Of a DNA stretch of 64,000 bases, positions 16,220 to 24,983 are shown in pieces. The position numbers and the translations under genes were made by a program. Origin of the DNA: Mucilaginibacter xinganensis (GTDB lineage: Bacteria; Bacteroidota; Bacteroidia; Sphingobacteriales; Sphingobacteriaceae); contig NZ_CP022743.1 in NCBI RefSeq assembly GCF_002257585.1, positions 4,278,001 to 4,342,000 on the forward strand, given 5' to 3'. How positions within the stretch are numbered: the stretch's first letter is position 1; the number at the start of each line of letters is the position of its first letter. The notes below the pieces were generated by a model. It was not told where the DNA came from and ran no database searches. It saw nothing but the letters and a program-made list of their open reading frames with translations.

Positions 16220-17540
16220 CAACACACCGAAAGAACAAAACAGTATCCCCACCAGCAAAGTACAGCGTTCGGCCAAGTTTGTAAAAACCGGCTTTAAAAT
16301 TGGTGGTAACTATATCAAGCATTATTCAAAAAAACTGTTTAATCCCGAAATGGATAAGAGTGAACTGAACGAAGATAATGCATCTGATATTTACGAATCA
16401 TTAAGCGAGCTGAAAGGCAGCGCCCTAAAGGTGGCCCAAATGCTCAGCATGGACAAAAACCTGTTACCCCAGGCTTACACCGATAAATTTTCACAATCGC
16501 AGTACAACGCGCCCCCCCTTTCGGGCCCGCTTATTGTGCAAACCTTCAGGAAATATTTCGGCAAAACGCCGGATAAGATCTATGATAAGTTCAACGTGCG
16601 ATCATCAAATGCGGCATCAATAGGCCAGGTTCACCAGGCTGAACTGAACGGCAAAACACTGGCAGTTAAGATCCAGTATCCCGGCGTGGGCGATTCCATT
16701 TCATCTGACCTTAAACTGGTAAAACCTTTTGCATTCCGGATGCTGGGCATGAGTGAAAAGGAACTGGATATTTATATGCGCGAAGTTGAAGAACGGCTGC
16801 TGGAAGAAACGGATTACGAGTTGGAAGTACGCCGCTCCATCGAATTTTCAACTGCATGCGCCGGCCTTGCAAATGTAGTTTTCCCCCAATATTATCCAGA
16901 GCTTTCCAGCAAGCGCATCATTACTATGGATTGGCTGGAGGGTAAGCACCTCCGCGAGTTCCTGCAAACCAATCCATCGCAGGAGTTACGCAATACCATT
17001 GGCCAGGCCCTTTGGGATTTTTATAATTTTCAGCAACACGAGCTTCGCGCAGTACATGCCGACCCGCACCCCGGCAACTTCATGATCACTCCCGAAAACA
17101 AACTTGGTGTTATTGACTTTGGCTGCATTAAAGAAATGCCCGAAGACTTTTATTATCCCTTCTTTTCACTCACCTCCACCAGTTTGATGGATAACCGGGA
17201 AGAAACCATTAAAGCATTCAGACAGCTGGAGATGATCCACGCCAATGACACCCCTGCTCAAATTGAATTCTATTACAAAATGTACAGGCATATGATCGGT
17301 TTGTTTGCCAAGCCCTATATAACAGATCATTTTGACTTTAGTCAAACGGATTTTTTTGATGAACTATATGGCTTTGGCGAAAAGATTTCAAAGATGCCCG
17401 AGTTTAAACAGGCACGCGGCGTTAAGCATTTTATTTATGTAAACCGAACCAATTTTGGGTTATACAACATATTGCATGAGCTGAAAGCCGAAGTTAAAAC
17501 GGATACTTATAAACCGCACGTTGTGGAGCAGTTTGCTTAA
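16212..17540 (+). CDS. ABC1/UbiB/AarF-family atypical kinase
   Basis: 442 residues from MTDNTPKEQN, overlapping the HAD gene by 8 bases. ABC1K signatures are clear: LKGSALKVAQMLSM (the family's KxGQ helix, here KVAQ), the Ala-rich nucleotide loop ASIGQVHQAEL, the lysine in AVKIQYPGV, EERLLEETDYELE, the catalytic loop VHADPHPGNF and the metal-binding VIDFGCIK. The family consists of atypical ATPase/kinases linked to isoprenoid-quinone synthesis and stress. There is no C-terminal transmembrane helix as in UbiB, so the protein is probably soluble or peripheral. Clustering with photolyases suggests a stress-related rather than a ubiquinone role (inference). Confidence 0.88.
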   Translation: MTDNTPKEQNSIPTSKVQRSAKFVKTGFKIGGNYIKHYSKKLFNPEMDKSELNEDNASDIYESLSELKGSALKVAQMLSMDKNLLPQAYTDKFSQSQYNAPPLSGPLIVQTFRKYFGKTPDKIYDKFNVRSSNAASIGQVHQAELNGKTLAVKIQYPGVGDSISSDLKLVKPFAFRMLGMSEKELDIYMREVEERLLEETDYELEVRRSIEFSTACAGLANVVFPQYYPELSSKRIITMDWLEGKHLREFLQTNPSQELRNTIGQALWDFYNFQQHELRAVHADPHPGNFMITPENKLGVIDFGCIKEMPEDFYYPFFSLTSTSLMDNREETIKAFRQLEMIHANDTPAQIEFYYKMYRHMIGLFAKPYITDHFDFSQTDFFDELYGFGEKISKMPEFKQARGVKHFIYVNRTNFGLYNILHELKAEVKTDTYKPHVVEQFA

Positions 17541-17640
17541 ACACGGTTAGGGATTTTTAATGTGCAATTTGTGGTAGCTAGTTTTTTTGCGTAAACCTTC
17601 AGGTCTTATTCTTTATCTTTATTAAACCAATTTAACCGCT

Positions 17641-18048
17641 ATGAAAGATAAAATAGGAAACAAGACAAGCCCCACGCCGCTTAAAACCCCGCCACTGTCT
17701 TCTGATTATACCATGCACGTTGATGAAAAGGATGGCCGGGAAGTTTTAGTTTGCACTGTAGGTAAAACAATACTGCATTATGACATCCGCTGCCTTAGCG
17801 ATCTTCACCAGATGCTTAAACAACACGGCGACTGGATGGACCTTGGCGGCGCTGATGAACAGAAACCTGCAAAAGCAGGAACCGTTGAAGCATGGGGACG
17901 ATCAGAAAACAACCCTATTGGGGGCTGGTACGGATTAAAGAAGGGGCTGCGTGGCCGCTTTGGCGTATATATCCCGCCATTGATGGAAAAACTTGGCCTT
18001 GCAGAAGTTACCCATGAAGCCAAAGGGAATAAAATGAGGGCGCTATAG
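17641..18048 (+). CDS. Small conserved-looking hypothetical protein
   Basis: 135 residues, soluble and basic at the C-terminus. It has YTMHVDEKDGREVLVCTV, LSDLHQMLKQHGDWMDLGGADE and a Gly/Arg/Trp-rich NPIGGWYGLKKGLRGRFGVY. I recall similar Bacteroidota proteins of unknown function but cannot name a role. It lies in the gap between the kinase operon and the SDR gene, on the same strand. Confidence 0.7.
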   Translation: MKDKIGNKTSPTPLKTPPLSSDYTMHVDEKDGREVLVCTVGKTILHYDIRCLSDLHQMLKQHGDWMDLGGADEQKPAKAGTVEAWGRSENNPIGGWYGLKKGLRGRFGVYIPPLMEKLGLAEVTHEAKGNKMRAL

Positions 18049-18088
18049 CTTTTTAAAAACAGCGTGCCGAAATTCTTGTTAAATAACT

Positions 18089-19540
18089 ATGAAGATATTG
18101 CTCGCAGGTGCTAACGGTTATATTGGAACAAGGCTGATCCCGGTATTACTGGAACAGGGCCATAACGTGGTTTGCCTGGTACGCGACAAGCGCCGTTTTC
18201 ATGAAAATAGTGATTACAGCGATCACGTTACCCTACTTACCGGCGATTTGCTGGAACCTGAAAGCATCGAGCCGTTTCCGGATGATATTGATGCAACCTA
18301 TTACCTGGTGCATTCCATGACAGGCACCAGGGACAAAGAGTTTCCGGAATTGGAAGCCGCTTCAGCAGGTAACTTCATCAAGTCGCTCAACAAAACCAAC
18401 TGCAGGCAAATAATATACTTAAGCGGTATCACCAATGACGATAACCTTTCGAAACATTTAAAATCGCGCAGAAACGTTGAATTTATTCTGCTGGAAGGCA
18501 ACGCTGCTTTAACTGTGCTGAGGGCTTCAATTATTATAGGCTCAGGCAGTTCGTCTTTCGAAATTATCAGGGATCTTACCGAAAAATTACCGGTTATGAC
18601 AGTACCACGCTGGGTAAACACCAAATGCCAGCCCATTGCCATTCGCGATGTACTGGCTTACCTGCAAAGTGTGCTGCTGAACGAAAAAGCTTTTAACCGC
18701 ACGTTCGACATTGGCGGGCCCGATATCCTAACGTTCAGGCAGCTTATGCTCACCTACGCCGAAGTAAGAAATCTGAAAAGGTATATCATAACACTTCCGT
18801 TCCTGTCGCCCAAAATATCATCTTATTGGCTTTATTTTGTTACTTCAACCAGCTATACCCTGGCGCAAAGCCTTGTGGACAGCATGAAGAACGAAACCAT
18901 TGTTAAAGACCACGCTATTGATGAAATAGCACCGCGTAAATGCCTCACCTATAAAGAAGCACTTGAACTTGCTTTTGTAAAAATCGAGCAAAACTCCATT
19001 GCCTCCAGCTGGAAAGATGCACTAAACCGGGGTTACCTCAAACCGGGCTTTATGGATCAGTTTAAAGTCCCTCAAAACGGCACACTTGAATACAAAGTAA
19101 AAACACCCTTTAAGCGCGACGTGCAGGAGGTTTTAAATAATTTGTGGGCTATTGGCGGCAAGCGTGGCTGGTATTATTGGAACTGGATCTGGAACCTGCG
19201 TGGTTTCCTGGATAAGGTGGCTGGCGGTGTAGGCTCCAGGAGGGGCCGAACCAGCAACATTAATATTTCGCCCGGCGATGCCATTGATTTTTGGCGGGTT
19301 TTACTGGCAGATAAACTGAACAAGCGCCTCCTGCTGTATGCTGAAATGAAATTACCCGGCGAAGCCTGGCTTGAATTTAAAATAATTGAGCGCCACGGCG
19401 AAACTTTTTTGAGCCAGATAGCCACCTTCAGACCCAAAGGCTTATGGGGCAGGTTGTATTGGGCGCTAATGTTCCCTTTCCATATTTTTATTTTTAAGGG
19501 GATGGCCGAGCAGATCACAAAATTTGAGGAAGCAGTGTAA
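18089..19540 (+). CDS. SDR-family NAD(P)-binding protein with C-terminal DUF2867 domain
   Basis: 483 residues in two domains. Residues 1-300 are an atypical/extended SDR Rossmann domain with AGANGYIGTRLIPVL (dinucleotide loop), ATYYLVHSMTG, IIYLSGITND and VPRWVNTKCQPIAIRDV. From about residue 320 comes a DUF2867-like domain with GWYYWNWIWNLRGFLDKVAGG and PGEAWLEFKI. This fusion recurs in bacteria next to photolyase genes. The reaction is unknown; an NAD(P)H-dependent reductase is a guess from the fold. It starts 40 bases after the previous gene. Confidence 0.88.
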   Translation: MKILLAGANGYIGTRLIPVLLEQGHNVVCLVRDKRRFHENSDYSDHVTLLTGDLLEPESIEPFPDDIDATYYLVHSMTGTRDKEFPELEAASAGNFIKSLNKTNCRQIIYLSGITNDDNLSKHLKSRRNVEFILLEGNAALTVLRASIIIGSGSSSFEIIRDLTEKLPVMTVPRWVNTKCQPIAIRDVLAYLQSVLLNEKAFNRTFDIGGPDILTFRQLMLTYAEVRNLKRYIITLPFLSPKISSYWLYFVTSTSYTLAQSLVDSMKNETIVKDHAIDEIAPRKCLTYKEALELAFVKIEQNSIASSWKDALNRGYLKPGFMDQFKVPQNGTLEYKVKTPFKRDVQEVLNNLWAIGGKRGWYYWNWIWNLRGFLDKVAGGVGSRRGRTSNINISPGDAIDFWRVLLADKLNKRLLLYAEMKLPGEAWLEFKIIERHGETFLSQIATFRPKGLWGRLYWALMFPFHIFIFKGMAEQITKFEEAV

Positions 19541-19609
19541 TATTTTTGAACTTCTAATAAATTTTAGTGTATTGTCAAATATTGTTAAATTGGTGAACGC
19601 CTCCGCAAT

Positions 19610-20515
19610 ATGAAAATTTTAACTTTTTTTTCATTTCTCATTCTGGTTACCAACGCCGTTTACTCGCGGGATAAATATTTTTACCCCACTTACGTTTATG
19701 AAGGCTATATCGAAATTAATCCCGGCCATAAAGTGCCCATCTACCTAAACCTCCTTATAGCTAAAAATTTGTCGGTTAATGGATTATATTATTACAAAGC
19801 AGAGAATGGATCATTAAGTTTGAGCGGGACAATCAATTCAGATAACACTATTACCCTTGCCGAAAAAACGAATACTGGCAAAATTACCGGAAATTTTGCA
19901 GGTTGGATTGCCGCTGACAAGGATATAATTTCAGGAAACTGGACTTCTACTGATAACAAAACTTACCCTTTTATTGCTAAACACAAGGCTAACCACTCCT
20001 ATTGGGGCTATATCCGAAGATTTGAAAAGCTACTAGATTTCAAAGATTTTAAATCCGCCATTAAAGACCCGTCAAAAGTTGAAAAACTATATATTTATGA
20101 TAAAGGGATAAAATCATTGCCATCAGGGTTTTCAAAGTTTAATAATGTCATATCCGTTTGTCTAATGGCAGACAAGTTCAACAATTTTCCGGTGGCCTTG
20201 ACCAGGCTGCGGAACGTTGAGGAAATATCCCTGGCATCTAATCAGGTAAATGAAATTACCTCTAAGATTAGTCGGTTGCAAAACCTTCGCTTATTATATG
20301 TAGATTTTAATAAACTAACTAAACTTCCGAAAGAAATAGGCGCACTTCATAATCTGCTTTATCTTGATCTGAGCAGTAATAAAATCACCTCGGTCCCTGA
20401 TGAAATTAAAAATCTTTATCAACTGCAGGAATTACATTTAGAAAACAATCCTATTGACGAGACAGAAAAATACCGGATAAGAAAATTATTGCCAAATTGC
20501 GTCATCTATTTTTAA
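19610..20515 (+). CDS. Exported leucine-rich-repeat protein
   Basis: 301 residues with a short signal peptide (MKILTFFSFLILVTNAVYS). The N-terminal 120 residues form a beta-rich domain with GNWTSTDNKTYPFIAK. From about residue 150 there are five or six leucine-rich repeats of 22-23 residues, such as LRLLYVDFNKLTKLPKEIG and LLYLDLSSNKITSVPDEI. They match the bacterial/ribosomal LPxxI type and are probably a binding surface. No partner is known. It is followed closely by the Dabb-domain gene. Confidence 0.8.
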   Translation: MKILTFFSFLILVTNAVYSRDKYFYPTYVYEGYIEINPGHKVPIYLNLLIAKNLSVNGLYYYKAENGSLSLSGTINSDNTITLAEKTNTGKITGNFAGWIAADKDIISGNWTSTDNKTYPFIAKHKANHSYWGYIRRFEKLLDFKDFKSAIKDPSKVEKLYIYDKGIKSLPSGFSKFNNVISVCLMADKFNNFPVALTRLRNVEEISLASNQVNEITSKISRLQNLRLLYVDFNKLTKLPKEIGALHNLLYLDLSSNKITSVPDEIKNLYQLQELHLENNPIDETEKYRIRKLLPNCVIYF

Positions 20516-20529
20516 TTATATCATTTCTC

Positions 20530-20841
20530 ATGCTTCTCAAAAACACCTTTGTTCACCACGTACATTTCTGGCTTAAAGACAAAGCCGATAAACAACTATT
20601 AATTGACGGGTTAAACACGTTGCTGCCTATACCCCATATCCGCGAGATCCATATCGGTGTGCCTGCGGAGACTTTTCGTTCGGTAGTTGACCGCTCTTAC
20701 GACGTTTCGCTGCTGCTTTTATTTGACAGCCCCGAAGCGCAGGAAGCCTACCAGGTGGACCCAACCCACGTCCTATTTGCCGACAATTGGGCAAAACCAC
20801 TTTGCAGCAAAGTTGTTGTTTCGGATAGTGTGAATATCTAG
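20530..20841 (+). CDS. Dabb-type (stress-responsive alpha/beta barrel) small protein
   Basis: 103 residues from the ATG at 20530. The sequence KNTFVHHVHFWLKDKADKQ with LIDGLNTLLPIPHIREIHIG, then DVSLLLLFDSPEAQEAYQVD and a terminal HxxFADN, is the Dabb ferredoxin-like fold. Members form dimers; function is mostly unknown and some are stress induced. An upstream in-frame GTG/ATG-less extension overlaps the LRR gene, so the ATG start leaves a 14-base gap. Probably co-transcribed with the LRR gene. Confidence 0.82.
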   Translation: MLLKNTFVHHVHFWLKDKADKQLLIDGLNTLLPIPHIREIHIGVPAETFRSVVDRSYDVSLLLLFDSPEAQEAYQVDPTHVLFADNWAKPLCSKVVVSDSVNI

Positions 20842-20949
20842 TTGGTAGTTGATGGTTCACGGCAGCTATTTTAGTCCATGCTCCATTCAGCTTGCATTTC
20901 ACTTTTCTATGATAACAAATAACGGCTGTTCTATTTACTATTTTTCGCT

Positions 20950-21876
20950 ATGACTTATGAACCAGCAACAATGAACTCAAAAAGCATTCTCCTTACCGGC
21001 GGCACAGGGCTTATCGGTCACAACCTTACTAAACAATTACTGGCAAAGGGTTACCGCGTAAGCCATTTAAGCCGTAAACCGGGTAACGATCCGCAGGTAA
21101 CAACCTATTTATGGAATGTTGACAAGAGCGAAATAGACGAACGTTGTGTCGCTGATGCCGATCTGGTAGTTCATTTGGCCGGGGCTGGCATTGCCGACGG
21201 GCGGTGGACAGACGAGCGAAAAAAACAGATCATCGACAGCCGGACCAAGTCCATCGGCCTGGTATATCAATTACTTAAAACCAAAAAACACCATGTTAAC
21301 GCAGTGGTGTCGGCCTCTGCCATTGGTTATTATAGTGATCGCGGCGATGAATTAATGACGGAGGAGAGTGCCCCCAATACCGATTTTATGGGTAAATGCT
21401 GCATTGAGTGGGAAGATGCCGTTGATGAAGGCCTGCAATTGGGCCTGCGAATAGTAAAATTCAGAACCGGCGTGGTGCTGGACAACGGTGGTGCCTTAAA
21501 ACAAATGGAGGTGCCTGTTAAGCTTTACGTTGGTTCGCCGCTGGGCAGCGGCAGGCAATGGGTGCCCTGGATCCATTGGCAGGATGTTGTGGACATATAC
21601 CTGCTTGCCATTGAAAATGAAAAATTTGAAGGAATATATAACATGGTAGCCCCTAACCCTGTTACCAATAAACAACTTACACAGGCCATTGCAAAACAGT
21701 TGCATAAACCCTTATGGGCGCCAAATGTGCCTGCATTTGTTTTAAAACTACTGATGGGCGAAATGAGCACTATTGTGTTAGGCAGCACTAAAGTATCGGC
21801 ACAAAAAATTGAGGATGCGGGCTTTAAATTTAAATACCCTGAAATTGGCCTCGCTTTGAAAGAAATTTATGGATAA
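20950..21876 (+). CDS. TIGR01777-family SDR oxidoreductase (SDR39U1/YfcH-like)
   Basis: 308 residues. Motifs LLTGGTGLIGHNLTKQLL (Rossmann loop), VVHLAGAGIADGRWTDERK, SASAIGYYSDRGDE (active-site Tyr) and FRTGVVLDNGGALKQM, then GSGRQWVPWIHWQDVVDIY, are diagnostic for the family. It has no defined substrate and is frequently found beside photolyase genes. The ATG at 20971 (MNSKSILLTGG) is an alternative start. Its end overlaps the photolyase start by 8 bases (TTTATGGATAA), so the two genes are translationally coupled. Confidence 0.92.
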   Translation: MTYEPATMNSKSILLTGGTGLIGHNLTKQLLAKGYRVSHLSRKPGNDPQVTTYLWNVDKSEIDERCVADADLVVHLAGAGIADGRWTDERKKQIIDSRTKSIGLVYQLLKTKKHHVNAVVSASAIGYYSDRGDELMTEESAPNTDFMGKCCIEWEDAVDEGLQLGLRIVKFRTGVVLDNGGALKQMEVPVKLYVGSPLGSGRQWVPWIHWQDVVDIYLLAIENEKFEGIYNMVAPNPVTNKQLTQAIAKQLHKPLWAPNVPAFVLKLLMGEMSTIVLGSTKVSAQKIEDAGFKFKYPEIGLALKEIYG

Positions 21877-23182
21877 ACAAACCCCGGTTTCAATATTCTG
21901 GTTCAGGCGCGATCTTCGCCTTGATGATAATGCTGGCTTATATTACGCCCTCAAAAGCGGCGACCCGGTCTTACCTGTTTTTATTTTTGACCCCGCGATC
22001 CTGGACCAATTGAAAGATAAAGATGATGCCCGGGTAACCTTTATCCACGAAACCGTTACGGCTATTGACGCAGAACTGAGAGAACAAGGCAGCGGCTTGC
22101 TGGTATTATTTGATAAACCTGAAAACGCATGGAAAAAGCTGGTTGAAGAATACAAAATTGCCGCCGTTTATACCAATCACGACTATGAGCCTTATGCTAA
22201 AGTAAGGGATGAAGCCATAGCAGCACAGCTGGAAAAACATGGCATCGCCTTCAACACCTATAAGGACCAGGTAATTTTTGAGCGGGATGAGGTAATTAAG
22301 GACGATGGTAAGCCTTATACCGTTTACACCCCTTATATGCGCAAGTGGTATCAAAAACTCACCCCGTTTTACTTAAAAGCGTATCCAAATAAAAAGTACC
22401 TAAAAAACTTTTACCAAACCAAAGCGCTTTATCTCCCGTCGTTAAAACAGATGGGCTTTGAAATAAGCGGACTGGAGTTTCCAAAAATACACTACAAAGA
22501 ACTGATTGCGCATTACGCCGAAAAAAGGGACTTCCCGGCCATAAAAGGCACCACGCATATAGGCCTGCATTTAAGATTTGGTACAGTAAGCATCCGCGAA
22601 CTGGCAGCTGCCGTAAACTCATTTACTGAAAAAACATGGCTGAACGAACTGGTATGGCGCGAGTTTTACATGATGATCTTATATCATTTTCCGCACACCG
22701 CCGATCATGCTTTCAGACCGGAGTATGACCGGATAAAATGGGAAAATAACGAAAAGCAATTTGAAGCCTGGTGCAAAGGCGAAACAGGGTACCCGCTGGT
22801 GGACGCCGGAATGCGCGAATTGAATACAACCGGATATATGCATAACCGCGTACGCATGGTGGTGGCCAGTTTTTTAAGCAAACACCTGCTGATCGACTGG
22901 CGCTGGGGCGAGCGTTATTTTGCGCGCAAACTGCTGGATTATGAAATGGCAAGCAATGTAGGCGGCTGGCAATGGTCTGCCGGATCCGGCACCGACGCAG
23001 CGCCATACTTTAGGATCTTCAACCCTGAATCGCAGCTTAAAAAATTTGATGCAAAACTTGAATACGTAAAAAAATGGGTTCCGGAATATGCTGACTTCAG
23101 CAAGTATCCAAAACCCATTATTGACCACGCTTTTGCCCGCGACCGTTGTTTAGCGGCTTTTAAAGAAGCCCTCGCAAAATAG
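21869..23182 (+). CDS. phrB: Class I deoxyribodipyrimidine photolyase
   Basis: Repairs UV-induced cyclobutane dimers in DNA with blue light and FAD. 437 residues, full length. The N-terminal antenna domain starts FWFRRDLRLDDNAGLYYAL. The FAD-binding helical half has THIGLHLRFGTVSIREL, WLNELVWREFYMMIL, AWCKGETGYPLVDAGMREL, GYMHNRVRMVVASFL and ASNVGGWQWSAGSGTDAAPYF, including the electron-transfer tryptophans. It overlaps the TIGR01777 gene at its start. Its stop codon abuts the stop of the convergent FKBP gene with no base between. Confidence 0.95.
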   Translation: MDKQTPVSIFWFRRDLRLDDNAGLYYALKSGDPVLPVFIFDPAILDQLKDKDDARVTFIHETVTAIDAELREQGSGLLVLFDKPENAWKKLVEEYKIAAVYTNHDYEPYAKVRDEAIAAQLEKHGIAFNTYKDQVIFERDEVIKDDGKPYTVYTPYMRKWYQKLTPFYLKAYPNKKYLKNFYQTKALYLPSLKQMGFEISGLEFPKIHYKELIAHYAEKRDFPAIKGTTHIGLHLRFGTVSIRELAAAVNSFTEKTWLNELVWREFYMMILYHFPHTADHAFRPEYDRIKWENNEKQFEAWCKGETGYPLVDAGMRELNTTGYMHNRVRMVVASFLSKHLLIDWRWGERYFARKLLDYEMASNVGGWQWSAGSGTDAAPYFRIFNPESQLKKFDAKLEYVKKWVPEYADFSKYPKPIIDHAFARDRCLAAFKEALAK

Positions 23183-24136
23183 TTATGGCGTTACGGTACC
23201 AATTACAAAGGTAAACCTCAGCACACTATTAATAGGTATTGTACCGGCCGAACCGTTGCCATAACCTAAGGTTGACGGTATGATCATCGAAATTTTTGTA
23301 CCTGCTACAATATTTTGTTCCAATGCTTCCTGAACCCCCTGTACCAATGATGATACAGTTAATGTTGCTACATTATCTCCATTATTAGAGCCATCAAATA
23401 CAGTTCCATTAAGTAATGCCCCTGTGTAGGTAGATGTAAAAGAACTCGCTGATGTAATTACACTGGTGCCTGTTCCTGGGGTTAATATCTTGTAGTAATA
23501 AAAATTACCCGGTAATAATACACTTTCTTTCCTGGTGTAGGTTGAGATGTCCCAATTATTTTTAATTACCTGATCATCATAAGTTTTAAAATTGTCAATA
23601 ATGTGCACATAGTAATCAAGGCTCTGGTTACCGGCAATTTTAGTATTTGCATTTGAAGAACTTCCTGAACCGTAACCGTTAACACCATAAGCCAGGTGCG
23701 ATGGAATAAGAAGGCGCGCACTTGCACCTTTATATTTCACAATATTCTTAATGGCCAGTTCTAATCCGTATGGCAACCCGTCAGATGTAAGGTGCCCAAG
23801 GTAGTCGTCAATATGGTTTGAAATGGTATCGCTTGATACGTATTTGCCATCCATTGAACGCAGGGTGAACACAAGCGCTACCTGGTCAGGATAATCAACC
23901 GGGGTAAGCTTGGTTTCGTTAGGCTGAATATTGCCCGGTAATATTATTTTATAGTAGGTCCCTGTGGTATCGCCGCCCGAAGTATCCCTTTTCATCCCGG
24001 TTAACCCGTTTGCGCTAATGTAACTCTGGATCTGGCTGTCATCATATTGTTTAATATTCTGCTCAATTTTATCTTTCCGGCATGATACTAAACCTATTGC
24101 AGAAATTAAAAGAAGGGTAAAAATTTTTTGTCTCAT
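23183..24136 (-). CDS. Lipoprotein with two FKBP-type peptidyl-prolyl isomerase domains
   Basis: 317 residues; signal peptide ending in a lipobox (LVSC, Cys19), so anchored in a membrane on the periplasmic side. Two FKBP-like domains are seen: residues about 75-185, with GLELAIKNIVKYKGASARLLIPSHLAYGVNGYG, and about 210-315, with FDGSNNGDNVATLTVSSL and KISMIIPSTLGYGNGSAGTI. Several FKBP active-site aromatics look replaced, so isomerase activity is uncertain and a chaperone or binding role is possible. It lies 83 bases after the single-domain homologue at 24220 on the same strand. Confidence 0.85.
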   Translation of the reverse strand: MRQKIFTLLLISAIGLVSCRKDKIEQNIKQYDDSQIQSYISANGLTGMKRDTSGGDTTGTYYKIILPGNIQPNETKLTPVDYPDQVALVFTLRSMDGKYVSSDTISNHIDDYLGHLTSDGLPYGLELAIKNIVKYKGASARLLIPSHLAYGVNGYGSGSSSNANTKIAGNQSLDYYVHIIDNFKTYDDQVIKNNWDISTYTRKESVLLPGNFYYYKILTPGTGTSVITSASSFTSTYTGALLNGTVFDGSNNGDNVATLTVSSLVQGVQEALEQNIVAGTKISMIIPSTLGYGNGSAGTIPINSVLRFTFVIGTVTP

Positions 24137-24219
24137 TTGTTATTTGTTGTTTGTGAGGCTAATTCAGCCCTCGTTGCACCTTTTATACCTTTATAATATA
24201 ATGTGCTGATCCTTTTTTG

Positions 24220-24738
24220 TTAGTTGGTTATATCGTAAACTTTTATTTTAAAAATAAGCAATGCATTTGCCGGCAACCCTAATGTTGGCTGCGCAAACGG
24301 CCCGTAGGCATAGTGCGACGGCAAATAGAGGGTAATGGTACCACCTTTTTTTACCTTGGGCACCCCAAACTGCCATCCCCTTATGGTTTGCCCCAATATA
24401 TACGAGGGATGAAACTGATCTGTTGATACAACCACTTTACCCGTGGTTAACAATATTGCGTTATATCCCACCGTAATTTGTGTTGAGCTTGTGTAAAGGT
24501 CGTTACCTGAGCCAAGCGTATCAATTATATAACGGATCCCCGTTGAAACCCCTGCCGAATCAATAACCGTTGCCTTTGAACTAAGTCCGTTAGTTTGCAA
24601 GTAATCGGCTATCAGCTTATCATCAATTGCAAGCTGGGCCCTAATTTGCGCAGGCACATCGTTCGTTTTTGAACAACCGGCAAAACAAACACATAAAAAC
24701 AAAAAAAATAACAGTATTCTGTTCATCCTATCATTCAT
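24220..24738 (-). CDS. FKBP-type peptidyl-prolyl isomerase lipoprotein, single domain
   Basis: 172 residues; lipobox CFAGC (Cys22). One FKBP domain with ITVGYNAILLTTGKVVVST and IRGWQFGVPKVKKGGTITLYLPSHYAYGP, ending in LPANALLIFKIKVYDI. The central VxGWQxGV and YGP elements are as in the FkpA/SlyD-like secreted FKBPs. The second ATG at 24726 is an alternative start. It probably forms an operon with the two-domain gene downstream. Confidence 0.85.
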   Translation of the reverse strand: MNDRMNRILLFFLFLCVCFAGCSKTNDVPAQIRAQLAIDDKLIADYLQTNGLSSKATVIDSAGVSTGIRYIIDTLGSGNDLYTSSTQITVGYNAILLTTGKVVVSTDQFHPSYILGQTIRGWQFGVPKVKKGGTITLYLPSHYAYGPFAQPTLGLPANALLIFKIKVYDITN

Positions 24739-24983
24739 TCAGTTCATTTGCCATTATCCTTACGCGCATCGCCGCAAACCGGCATCTTGTGTTTCAATCG
24801 GCAAATTTATTCTTTTATAATTCAAAAACGGCAGCTTAACACTTTTTAACAATTAATTAGCAAAGTGCTGCTAAATCCCTACGTTACCAGATACGTTTTT
24901 GCTACTGAATAACGCGGTTTTTGTAATAAACGTGTGGCGGCCTTGTGATTATGTGTTCAGAATAAATTGAATAACAGTACCGC

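Noticed and set aside
19174..19518. Minus-strand 114-codon frame opposite the SDR/DUF2867 gene
   Set aside because: Complement of a well-supported gene, with no recognisable domain.
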